Below, piece after piece: positions 1 to 5,584 of a DNA stretch of 9,312 bases. Location of the stretch: positions 1 through 9,312 of the forward strand of contig JAJYIN010000074.1 of the NCBI GenBank assembly GCA_021790075.1, read 5' to 3'. A program made the position numbers and the translations under genes. This stretch comes from Actinomycetes bacterium. Lineage in GTDB: Bacteria > Actinomycetota > Thermoleophilia > BMS3ABIN01. Below the pieces are notes generated by a model. That model was given only the letters and a program-made list of their open reading frames with translations. It was not told the DNA's origin and made no database searches. How positions within the stretch are numbered: the stretch's first letter is position 1; the number at the start of each line of letters is the position of its first letter.

Positions 1-2
1 GT

Positions 3-77
3 GATAGCGAAGAAACCGCCCCAACGGATGATTTTAACACGGCGCCCCCCTTGAGGATAAAGAACAGCTGCCGATAG
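3..77 (+). other. Possible 3' tail of an upstream gene
   Basis: This is the only stretch before position 155 with any coding look. The frame starting at base 3 is open from the window edge to a TAG at 75-77 and reads as an acidic, polar tail beginning DSEETAPTDDF. After a run of six C at 45-50, the neighbouring frame carries a more protein-like ending (EDKEQLPIEEFVKWA, stop at 98-100). No domain can be recognised. This may simply be intergenic sequence, and nothing else was found between 1 and 154. Confidence 0.2.
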
Positions 78-154
78 AGGAGTTTGTAAAATGGGCGTAG
101 GCGGGAAAAAGGCTGAACCCCAGCGGATTTGTCCAGGTTGTCAGGGTCTTTCTT

Positions 155-2329
155 ATGTCCGATCCCCACATTTATCATCCATGGAAAAACAAACGGCGCC
201 GCCAGGCCGGCCTCGCCGCCGGGCGGCCGGGCCCGAGCATCTTGACGTGCGCGGCTCTGCTATTCGGTGCAGTCTCGCTGCTCGTCCTGGCCCTGGCGCT
301 GCCCACCAGGGGAAGCGGCGCGTCAAACCCCTCCCCCTGGCAGGATGACAGCAAGCCGGTGGCCTCCTTCCTGTTCACCAATGACGACGTGCTCAACCGT
401 CTCACCAGCGATCTGGGCCTGACGAACACCCAGACCGTCGCGGTGCGTGAAGCCGGGCGCAAGGAAGCAGAGACGCTGGCCGCGCTCAAGGGCCAGTCCG
501 AGGCGATTGTCGAGCGCACCGATATCGACACCGCGGCGAAACAGCAAGCCGTCCGGGACATGGACTATAACGGGAAGCTGCAGGAAGCCGTCCGGGCGTC
601 GCGCATCAGCATCGAAGCGGTCCTGACCCCAGGCCAGCTGGCGCAGCTTCCGGACTGGGCGGCCGGCGAGATGCAGTCCCAAAAACAACAGTTCGAGACG
701 GCGGCGATAACGGCGGCCGAGGGAGCCACTACTGCCGGCGGCGGCTACCGCGTCTACGCCACCCAGTACTATTCCAACTTTGGCCCTGACAGCGTGGACG
801 TGGCGGTACCGGACAAGAGCGTCAAGTTCGCCAGCCTCGGGTGGGAGTACGACAGCGGCTATCCGGCTGGCGGCAACTACACGGTCAATATGTCATATAA
901 CGGACACCAACTCAACAATGTACAGGTCAAGGACTGCGGTCCCTGGAACATCGACGATAACTACTGGAACGGGACCGGCGGCTCGCGGCCGCGGCGTCTC
1001 TACCGGGACCTGCCGACCGGCTTGCCGGAATCGCAGGCCGCCTACTTCAACGACTACAACGGGGGCCTGGATCAATTTGGCAGGGTAGTGTCCAATCCGG
1101 CTGGCATCGATCTCTCACCTCAGGCAGGTGTCAACCTGGGACTGGGCTACCTCGTTAGCGGCTGGATCACGGTCAACTTCAACTGGGAAGGCGCGACCGG
1201 CTATCCTGTCTATGGGGCCATCCTCTACCGTTACAACCAGCTGGGCGGGGCGCCTGGCCAGCCCCTTAACGCCGAGCACGACGTGCCCGGCGGGCGGGCG
1301 CAGGATTTCCAGGTGGGCCGGCTGATCTGGAACCGGACGACGGGGCGCGTCTTTTGGATCATAGGCGCCATCATGGGCAAATACGACGTCATGGGCGGCT
1401 CCGGCGGCCCGATGGGCCTTCCGCAGGGAGATGAGTACGGTGTGCCGGGAGGCCGGGCAAACGACTTCCAGCATGGCCGCATCTTCTGGTCGAGCGCCAC
1501 CGGAGCGGCAGCGGTTTTCGGCGCCATCGGCGCCAAGTATACACAGCTGGGCGGACCGGCAATCGTAGGCCTGCCGCTGGGCGACGAGCACGACGCGCCT
1601 GGCGGCGCCCGGGTCTCAGATTTTCAAAACGGCAGCATCTACTGGTCGCCGGCCGCGGGCACCTTCTGGGTGATGGGCGCCATTGGAGCGAAATACCAAG
1701 CCCTGGGGGGGCCGGCAGTACTGGGGCTGCCGGCTTCAGACGAATACCCAGTGCCGGCTGTCAGCAGCGGGCGGGCCGCCAATTTCCAGCGTGGCCGCAT
1801 CTTCTGGTCACCCGCCTCGGGTGCAGCGGCCGCCTACGGGGCCATCCTTGCCAAATATAACCAGCTGGGTGGCGCGCTGGGCGTGGCTGTAAGCGACGAG
1901 GCAGACGTTCCCGGGGTGCCCGGAGCCAGGATGAGCCGGTTCAGCGCGGGCAACGTATACTGGTCGCCCAATACCGGCACCTTTGCCGCGTATGGCGGCA
2001 TCCTGGGAAAGTACCTGACGCTGGGCGGGGCAGCTACCCTGGGCCTCCCGCTGGCGGATGAAGCGGATGCTCCCGGACAGCCCGGGGCGCGAGTGAGCGT
2101 GTTTGAAAGAAGCAGGATTTACTGGTCGTCCCAGATAGGTTCCTACGCCGTCTTCGGCGGGATCATGGGTCAGTACCTTTCAATGGGAGGATCGCAGAGT
2201 CCACTGGGCCTGCCGGTTTCAGATGAATACGGTGTGCCCGGAGGACGGCGCAGTGATTTTCAGGGCGGGTCGATCACCTGGGAGGCACAGACAGGCCGGA
2301 TGAGCGTAGCGGCTCCGGGCAGTCCCTGA
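155..2329 (+). CDS. Exported protein with DPBB-like domain and seven LGFP repeats
   Basis: Predicted secreted or membrane-anchored cell-envelope protein of 724 residues. The N-terminus is basic (KNKRRR, residues 11-16), followed by one hydrophobic segment at about 28-50 (signal peptide or anchor). Residues 75-185 look mostly helical and carry two LT-x-x-Q-like motifs (LTNTQ at 89-93, LTPGQ at 157-161), faintly like Spy/CpxP; no homology is claimed. Residues 198-345 resemble a double-psi beta-barrel of the RlpA/expansin type: DCGPWN (260-265) sits where RlpA has DRGPF, and GIDLSPQAGVNLGL (317-330) matches the second conserved Asp block. Seven LGFP-like repeats fill 352-718. In actinobacteria LGFP repeats are associated with cell-wall attachment, so a wall-binding or wall-remodelling role is inferred. 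The ATG at 155 is chosen because it supplies the basic segment, and a weak AGGG lies 8 bases upstream. Other start codons are possible. The gene stands alone, followed by a small hairpin. Confidence 0.85.
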   Translation: MSDPHIYHPWKNKRRRQAGLAAGRPGPSILTCAALLFGAVSLLVLALALPTRGSGASNPSPWQDDSKPVASFLFTNDDVLNRLTSDLGLTNTQTVAVREAGRKEAETLAALKGQSEAIVERTDIDTAAKQQAVRDMDYNGKLQEAVRASRISIEAVLTPGQLAQLPDWAAGEMQSQKQQFETAAITAAEGATTAGGGYRVYATQYYSNFGPDSVDVAVPDKSVKFASLGWEYDSGYPAGGNYTVNMSYNGHQLNNVQVKDCGPWNIDDNYWNGTGGSRPRRLYRDLPTGLPESQAAYFNDYNGGLDQFGRVVSNPAGIDLSPQAGVNLGLGYLVSGWITVNFNWEGATGYPVYGAILYRYNQLGGAPGQPLNAEHDVPGGRAQDFQVGRLIWNRTTGRVFWIIGAIMGKYDVMGGSGGPMGLPQGDEYGVPGGRANDFQHGRIFWSSATGAAAVFGAIGAKYTQLGGPAIVGLPLGDEHDAPGGARVSDFQNGSIYWSPAAGTFWVMGAIGAKYQALGGPAVLGLPASDEYPVPAVSSGRAANFQRGRIFWSPASGAAAAYGAILAKYNQLGGALGVAVSDEADVPGVPGARMSRFSAGNVYWSPNTGTFAAYGGILGKYLTLGGAATLGLPLADEADAPGQPGARVSVFERSRIYWSSQIGSYAVFGGIMGQYLSMGGSQSPLGLPVSDEYGVPGGRRSDFQGGSITWEAQTGRMSVAAPGSP
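1208..2308 (+). repeat. Seven tandem LGFP-type protein repeats
   Basis: The encoded protein repeats a unit of 50-54 residues seven times. Each unit has the pattern (Y/F/M/I)-G-(A/G)-I-x-x-x-Y-x-x-(L/M)-G-G, then a (L/V)GLPxxDE-like turn, then PGGR..DFQ.G.I.WS. The conserved first Gly falls at residues 354, 404, 456, 508, 562, 614 and 668. The first unit is the most divergent: it has QPLNAEH in place of GLPxxDE. The DNA copies have drifted apart, so this is an old protein-level repeat rather than a recent DNA duplication. Confidence 0.85.
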
Positions 2330-2330
2330 C

Positions 2331-2347
2331 GGATGGGTTATCCATCC
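2331..2347. terminator. Short hairpin after the LGFP gene
   Basis: A perfect 6-bp stem, GGATGG/CCATCC, with a 5-base loop starts 2 bases after the stop codon. A second small inverted repeat (AGGA-GAC-TCCT, 2348-2358) follows. It lies between the convergent LGFP and zinc-ribbon genes and could stop transcription from either side, but there is no T-run on either strand, so the call is weak. Confidence 0.25.
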
Positions 2348-2380
2348 AGGAGACTCCTGAAGAGCTGGAAGAACAGCTGG

Positions 2381-2611
2381 CTAAACTGCCGGGGCCTGTA
2401 CGGTCCTGCCGCTCATCTGGATATCGCACTCCTCGTCTTCAGCGGGCCCGCGGCAGGAACGCCGGAACATGACGGTGCCGCAATCGATGCAGACGCCACT
2501 GAAGTCTCCCGCCGGCAGGGGTACACTCGAACCGCACCAGGAACAGGCCACCTCCAGAAACCCCAGGTGGTGATGCAGTTCAAAACCCTTAAAAGCGCTA
2601 TCAGCCGGCAT
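2381..2611 (-). CDS. Small zinc-ribbon protein
   Basis: A 76-residue soluble protein with a two-knuckle zinc-ribbon signature: CSWC (Cys23, Cys26) and CIDC (Cys41, Cys44), 14 residues apart, consistent with one structural Zn site. Two further cysteines (53 and 62) lie near the C-terminus. A His-rich patch (HHH, 13-15) precedes the ribbon. The ATG at 2611 is preferred over an in-frame GTG at 2626 because AAGGA sits 6 bases upstream of it. The rest of the protein gives no function; such ribbons occur in nucleic-acid-binding and regulatory proteins. It lies alone between two + strand genes and is convergent with the LGFP gene. A longer + strand open frame overlaps it but has no recognisable protein character. 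The zinc-binding pattern is the main reason to accept this gene. Confidence 0.6.
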   Translation of the reverse strand: MPADSAFKGFELHHHLGFLEVACSWCGSSVPLPAGDFSGVCIDCGTVMFRRSCRGPAEDEECDIQMSGRTVQAPAV

Positions 2612-2701
2612 GAGCCTTCCTTTCACTCGTTTGTTCGTATAGCGCTCCTTATTTTCTACGCCGGCCTCTGCTATCCTTTAAGCGAAATATCAAAGCTGCT
2701 G

Positions 2702-2725
2702 AAAAAAACGGGCTTCCCAAACCCG
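2702..2725 (-). terminator. Intrinsic terminator read leftward
   Basis: On the minus strand a 7-bp stem (CGGGTTT pairing with AAGCCCG, one G-U pair, GGG loop, 2709-2725) is followed at once by seven T (2702-2708), the classic rho-independent layout. On the plus strand the same stem has a C-A mismatch and no T-run, so the element should work leftward. No minus-strand gene ends just before it. The nearest is jag, whose stop is 275 bases upstream, so it may be a backstop for read-through across copZ. Confidence 0.6.
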
Positions 2726-2747
2726 CTAAAACGTCAAAGGAGAAAGA

Positions 2748-2954
2748 ATGACTCAAGTTACTCTGAACGTGCCCAAGATGTCTTGCGGACACTGCACGAT
2801 GACGGTAGAGAACGCCGGGCGTTCCCTGGCCGGGGTCAGCTCAATCAATGCCGACCTGGATACGAAGAAAGTGGAAGTGACCTATGATGATGGCGTGGTA
2901 ACGCCGGAGCAGATCAGGCAGGCGATTGCCGCGGCCGGTTATCCGGTGGAGTAA
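2748..2954 (+). CDS. copZ: Heavy-metal-associated (HMA) copper chaperone, CopZ-like
   Basis: A 68-residue single-domain HMA protein of typical length for the family. The metal site is MSCGHC (residues 11-16, ligands Cys13 and Cys16), in the usual loop after the first beta strand. The remainder follows the ferredoxin-like beta-alpha-beta-beta-alpha-beta pattern, ending GYPVE. Members of this family carry Cu(I) in the cytosol to a P-type ATPase or a copper-responsive repressor. Neither partner lies in the window, so copper as the metal rests on family knowledge. The ATG has a strong site, AAAGGAG, 5 bases upstream. The gene is convergent with jag, and its leader contains a leftward terminator hairpin. 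Confidence 0.9.
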   Translation: MTQVTLNVPKMSCGHCTMTVENAGRSLAGVSSINADLDTKKVEVTYDDGVVTPEQIRQAIAAAGYPVE

Positions 2955-2964
2955 TCGCCCGGGT

Positions 2965-2987
2965 TTCCACAGCCGCTGCCTGTGGAA
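2965..2987. terminator. Hairpin between convergent copZ and jag
   Basis: A perfect 8-bp stem, TTCCACAG/CTGTGGAA, with a 7-base loop lies 10 bases after the copZ stop and 13 bases after the jag stop as read leftward. Its symmetry and position suit a shared terminator for both genes. It lacks a T-run, so factor-dependent termination or simple 3'-end protection is equally possible. Confidence 0.45.
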
Positions 2988-3000
2988 TGGCAGCCGGCCT

Positions 3001-3786
3001 CTATTCCCCGCCGCGGGTGATGATCACCCGCCGGAAAGGCTCCTTGCCTTCGCTGAGGGTCTCGATGCCCTCCCGGTCCTGCAGGTAGACGTGCACGATC
3101 CGGCGCTCGGCGGCGCTCATCGGCTTCAGCTCGTACTGGCGCCGGCCGCGCAGCACCTCGCTGGCGGCCCGGTCGGCCAGAGCCCGGAGCACCTCAGTGC
3201 GCCGCTCCCGGTAATCCTCGGCGTCGACGACTACCCGCTTGCGGCCCTCCAGGCCGCGGAAGACGATGATGTTGGCCAGGTACTGGACGGCGTCGATCGT
3301 CTGGCCGTGACGGCCGATGAACAGGCCCAGGTCATCGCCGGTGATATTACCGACCAGCGATTCGTATTCGTCCGCCACAGTCACCGTGGCGTCGAGCCCC
3401 AACCCGCCCAGCACGCGGCTCAGGAATTCTTCCAGCCGGGCCTCGGCTTCAGGACCCGCCGGCACGAATTCCTCGGCAGCTGCGCCGCCGGCCTCAGGCA
3501 ACTGCTCTTCCTCCTCTTCCCCCAGTTCCTCAACCGGCTCTTCTTCCTCGTCGCCCGGCATCCAGGCCTCAACCTTGGCCTCGGCCGAGCCCATGCCCAG
3601 GAACCCTTTGGAACCCTCGGAAATGACCTCGACCTCGACCTCGCTGCGGTCGAAGGGGCCGATCAGCTCCTCCAGTTTGGCCAGCGCATCTGCCTGGGCC
3701 TCGACTACTGTTTTTCCAGTGCCTTCGACTCTCACATCAGCGCCTTTTCTTTTTTGATTTTGATTTGGGCTTTGGTTTTTCGACAT
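3001..3786 (-). CDS. jag: Jag/KhpB (SpoIIIJ-associated) RNA-binding protein
   Basis: A 261-residue cytoplasmic RNA-binding protein with the full three-part layout. A Jag_N domain at about 16-75 contains KGFLGMGSAEA (60-70). An acidic linker at 79-95 is rich in Glu. A KH domain at about 115-190 has the loop IGRHGQTIDAVQYL (157-170). An R3H domain at about 195-258 carries the defining Arg-x3-His (R228, H232 in ERRIVH). In Firmicutes, KhpB works with KhpA and affects cell division and envelope growth. The ATG at 3786 is chosen because GGAGG lies 5 bases upstream and the Jag_N domain starts just after it; the open frame extends further but codes only Arg/Ser-rich shadow of yidC. The gene overlaps the 3' end of yidC by 50 bases, so translation is probably coupled. 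The rsmG-parA-parB genes often found after jag are absent. Confidence 0.95.
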   Translation of the reverse strand: MSKNQSPNQNQKRKGADVRVEGTGKTVVEAQADALAKLEELIGPFDRSEVEVEVISEGSKGFLGMGSAEAKVEAWMPGDEEEEPVEELGEEEEEQLPEAGGAAAEEFVPAGPEAEARLEEFLSRVLGGLGLDATVTVADEYESLVGNITGDDLGLFIGRHGQTIDAVQYLANIIVFRGLEGRKRVVVDAEDYRERRTEVLRALADRAASEVLRGRRQYELKPMSAAERRIVHVYLQDREGIETLSEGKEPFRRVIITRGGE

Positions 3787-4489
3787 CCTTGCCTCCGGTT
3801 CGCCGGATGGCCGGCTCGGTGATCGCCGCGGTTCCCGCCGGCGCCGGCTCTTCTTCACGCGCCTTGACGATCCTGAGTACGAGCAACTGCTGCCCGACGG
3901 TCCAGACATTGGTGGTGACCCAGTAAATCAGGACGCCCGCCGGGAAAGAGCTAAATAGAAAGATTACGCCGATGCCGAGCGGCATCAACATCATCATCAT
4001 CCGCTGCGACTTGTCGACAGTCGTGGACATCAGCATGCTGGACGCAAACTGGGAAGCCATGTACAGGAGGACAAGGATGACATCCGGCTGGGTGATATTG
4101 GAAACCCAGAAGAACGAGTCGTTCCCAGGCAGCGGATAAGTGGTGCTGTCTTTCAGCATGGCGAACAGGGCGAAGAAGATCGGCATCTGCAGGAGAAGCG
4201 GCAGGCAGGAGCCGAACGGGTTCACCTTGTTCTCCCGGTAGAACTTCATCATCTCCTCGTTGAGCTTGGCCTTGTCGTCCTTGTACTTGGCCTGCAGCTC
4301 CTTCATCTTGGGCTGCAGCCTCTGCATGGCCCGCATCGAGGTGAACTGCTTGATGGTGAGCGGCATCAGGGCGATCCGCACGATCACGGTCAGCCCGATG
4401 ATGGCGAACGCCCAGGGGAGGCCGATGCCGTTGAGGAATTCGAGAATCTGGTAAAAGAACTTGCTGATGGGCTGCAGGAGGCTATACAT
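3737..4489 (-). CDS. yidC: YidC/Oxa1 family membrane protein insertase
   Basis: A 250-residue insertase that places proteins in the cytoplasmic membrane, alone or with SecYEG. It is the short Gram-positive form without the large periplasmic domain. Unlike Bacillus SpoIIIJ it shows no lipoprotein Cys. Membrane segments lie at about 24-46, 95-112, 135-152, 165-182 and 184-206. The key intramembrane Arg is R38 (VRIALMPLT), and the helical hairpin at about 48-90 (SMRAMQRLQPKMKELQAKY) is characteristic. NPFGSCLPLLLQMPIFFALF (90-109) is the family hallmark, and four Met in a row occur at 164-167. The tail after 210 is basic (KPKPKSKSKKKRR) and probably contacts the ribosome. The ATG at 4489 overlaps the yidD stop by 8 bases, and its 3' end overlaps jag by 50 bases. 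Confidence 0.97.
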   Translation of the reverse strand: MYSLLQPISKFFYQILEFLNGIGLPWAFAIIGLTVIVRIALMPLTIKQFTSMRAMQRLQPKMKELQAKYKDDKAKLNEEMMKFYRENKVNPFGSCLPLLLQMPIFFALFAMLKDSTTYPLPGNDSFFWVSNITQPDVILVLLYMASQFASSMLMSTTVDKSQRMMMMLMPLGIGVIFLFSSFPAGVLIYWVTTNVWTVGQQLLVLRIVKAREEEPAPAGTAAITEPAIRRTGGKDVEKPKPKSKSKKKRR

Positions 4490-4706
4490 CTTCCTTCTTC
4501 CTCACGGGGTCAAAGCCGCCCAGGGAAAAAGGATTGCAGCGCAGCAGGCGCCAGGCCGACATGGCCGCCCCCCGGAAAAAGCCCCATTCCTGGAACGCCT
4601 CTACAGCATACTCAGAGCAGGTGGGGTGGTATTTGCAACGGCGTGGGGTTAGTGGTGATATCAGTCTCCGGTAAAGACCGATAATCAAGATTGGTATTCG
4701 CTTCAA
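4482..4706 (-). CDS. yidD: YidD membrane protein insertion efficiency factor
   Basis: A 74-residue member of the YidD (DUF37) family, a small membrane-associated protein that helps YidC-dependent insertion. The N-terminal amphipathic segment IPILIIGLYRRLISPLTP (4-21) leads into the conserved CKYHPTCSEYAVEAF (24-38), then LLRCNPFSLGGFDPV (55-69). The three conserved cysteines are 24, 30 and 57. Length is typical. The start is TTG at 4706, one base after the rnpA stop; no ATG fits before the conserved motif. Such tight packing suggests reinitiation by ribosomes leaving rnpA. Its 3' end overlaps yidC by 8 bases. Confidence 0.93.
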   Translation of the reverse strand: MKRIPILIIGLYRRLISPLTPRRCKYHPTCSEYAVEAFQEWGFFRGAAMSAWRLLRCNPFSLGGFDPVRKKEDV

Positions 4707-4707
4707 G

Positions 4708-5073
4708 TTATTCCGCTTCCTGGATTAAATTAGCCCGCCGGAAAAGCTCGTTCATCATTTCCGCCACTTCGGAAAAACTGCTTTTCTCGATGAATTCCGC
4801 CAGACCTGGGCGGGCGATAATAACATAATCATAGCCGGGCGCCACCCGCTCCCGAAGTGAGCGGAACGTTTCCTTCAGAGTCCGCTTCACCTGGTTGCGC
4901 ACAACGGCCGCGCCAACTTTCCGGGAAACTGAAAGCCCCAGCCTTGTCTCGTCCCCCCCGGCGCCGGGGCGCTCGAAATAATAGAGGACGGCATATCTGC
5001 CGGCGACTGACTTGCCCTGGCGGTAGACCCGCTGGAAGTCAGCCGACCTGCTAAGTCGGTGCTTTTTCTCCAC
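4708..5073 (-). CDS. rnpA: Ribonuclease P protein component
   Basis: A 121-residue protein subunit of RNase P, which binds the catalytic RNA and the 5' leader of precursor tRNAs. It begins KKHRLSRSADFQRVYRQGK (3-21), the usual N-terminal block. The RNR signature is SRKVGAAVVRNQVKRTLKE (50-68), with R59-N60 and K63-R64 at the expected places; the last Arg of the common RNxxKRxxRE form is Lys67 here. The central insert PGAGGDE is short. The start is GTG at 5073, 17 bases after the rpmH stop, with no strong ribosome binding site, so translation may depend on rpmH. It is the second gene of the rpmH-rnpA-yidD-yidC-jag operon. The RNA subunit gene is not in the window. Confidence 0.95.
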   Translation of the reverse strand: MEKKHRLSRSADFQRVYRQGKSVAGRYAVLYYFERPGAGGDETRLGLSVSRKVGAAVVRNQVKRTLKETFRSLRERVAPGYDYVIIARPGLAEFIEKSSFSEVAEMMNELFRRANLIQEAE

Positions 5074-5090
5074 TGAGACCGTGGACGTCC

Positions 5091-5225
5091 CTAGGCCGAT
5101 AACCTCTTCCTGCCTTTTGCGCGACGGCGTTTAAGCACACGGCGTCCGGCCTTGGTAGACATTCTTTCCCGGAAACCATGGGTTTTCTTTCTTTTCCTGG
5201 TGTTCGGCTGATACGTCCGTTTCAA
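5091..5225 (-). CDS. rpmH: 50S ribosomal protein L34
   Basis: A 44-residue, very basic protein that matches L34 along its whole length: KRTYQPNTRKRKKTHGFRER (2-21), then the second conserved half with KAGRRVLKRRRAKGRK (25-40), ending LSA. L34 is a late-assembly protein of the large ribosomal subunit. The start is TTG at 5225, decided by the invariant KRTYQP that follows and by an AGGAG site 5 bases upstream. An in-frame GTG lies 15 bases further upstream but would add residues the family does not have. It is the first gene of the operon and is driven by a near-consensus promoter whose transcript leader is only about 20 bases. Confidence 0.97.
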   Translation of the reverse strand: MKRTYQPNTRKRKKTHGFRERMSTKAGRRVLKRRRAKGRKRLSA

Positions 5226-5230
5226 AGCTT

Positions 5231-5235
5231 CTCCT
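5231..5235 (-). promoter_or_regulatory. Ribosome binding site fixing the rpmH TTG start
   Basis: AGGAG on the minus strand lies 5 bases before the TTG. It matches the anti-Shine-Dalgarno sequence and supports TTG, not the upstream in-frame GTG, as the rpmH start. Confidence 0.75.
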
Positions 5236-5254
5236 AACACATAATCGACCAGAT

Positions 5255-5284
5255 AGTATACAGCCAGATTTTCCGCAAAGTCAA
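5255..5284 (-). promoter_or_regulatory. Sigma70-type promoter of the rpmH operon
   Basis: On the minus strand the -35 is TTGACT (5279-5284) and the -10 is TATACT (5255-5260), 18 bases apart; each differs from consensus at one base. Transcription should start near 5248, giving a leader of about 22 bases before the TTG. A DnaA-box-like nonamer, TTTTCCGCA on the plus strand (5269-5277, two differences from TTATCCACA), lies inside the spacer. Confidence 0.75.
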
Positions 5285-5320
5285 ACTTGTCCGGGCGCCG
5301 CCCCCCAGGATATGCATCGT

Positions 5321-5338
5321 TGTGGATAATGTGGAAAA
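5321..5338 (-). promoter_or_regulatory. Tandem DnaA boxes
   Basis: Read on the minus strand, 5321-5329 is TTATCCACA, the perfect consensus box. The abutting 5330-5338 is TTTTCCACA, one base off. They are end to end in the same orientation, about 37 bases upstream of the rpmH -35, which suits cooperative DnaA binding. Confidence 0.7.
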
Positions 5339-5547
5339 CACCGGCTTTCCTTATGGAAATGAGCCATGGCGCAGTTGAAAACTGTCACGGTGAAAAACCC
5401 GACAAAAAGAGTCGAGTAGGCTAAGATAGAAAAAACTTCCTGCTAACCCAGCTATTTTATTTAATCAGTAAATGAATATCAGTTTGCCTATATTTACGGC
5501 TGGCTTCGTCCAGATCGATGAGCGGCTCCTGCGAGGGGAAAAGACGG

Positions 5548-5556
5548 TTATCCACA
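5548..5556 (+). promoter_or_regulatory. DnaA box, perfect consensus
   Basis: TTATCCACA on the plus strand, opposite in orientation to the pair at 5321-5338 and on the other side of the AT-rich stretch. It lies 28 bases beyond the radC stop. Confidence 0.65.
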
Positions 5557-5584
5557 AACATTAGTCGAATTCAATATTTGAGCT

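Larger units (their letters stand above)
5226..5584. other. Candidate oriC or DnaA-controlled region
   Basis: The largest gene-free gap in the window (359 bp), between rpmH and radC. From left to right it holds the rpmH promoter, two adjacent DnaA boxes (5321-5338), small inverted repeats (TTTCC/GGAAA at 5346-5359, CAGTT/AACTG at 5372-5384), an AT-rich stretch at about 5425-5500 that contrasts with the GC-rich surroundings and could be an unwinding element, and a third DnaA box (5548-5556). Bacterial origins often lie beside rpmH, between it and dnaA. Here the other flank is radC, so origin function is an inference. The boxes could instead serve DnaA control of rpmH. Confidence 0.55.

Noticed and set aside
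1115..1591. 158-codon open frame on the minus strand
   Set aside because: Antisense to the LGFP repeats; its apparent regularity comes from the repeats on the other strand.
2333..2887. 184-codon open frame on the plus strand
   Set aside because: It runs through the zinc-ribbon gene and into copZ in another frame. Its composition is not protein-like, and copZ is certain.
2926..3822. 298-codon open frame on the plus strand
   Set aside because: It is the antisense shadow of jag, which has complete Jag_N, KH and R3H motifs; the plus frame starts inside copZ and shows no domain.
3842..3909. Longer Jag with 41 extra N-terminal residues
   Set aside because: The extension is Arg/Ser-rich sequence read within yidC, and the ATG at 3786 has a proper GGAGG site and fits the family start.
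5425..5500. DnaA-trio element or small RNA in the AT-rich stretch
   Set aside because: Some trinucleotides fit a trio pattern (around AAG-ATA-GAA), but they are not placed next to a DnaA box as expected, and no stable RNA fold or promoter is visible.
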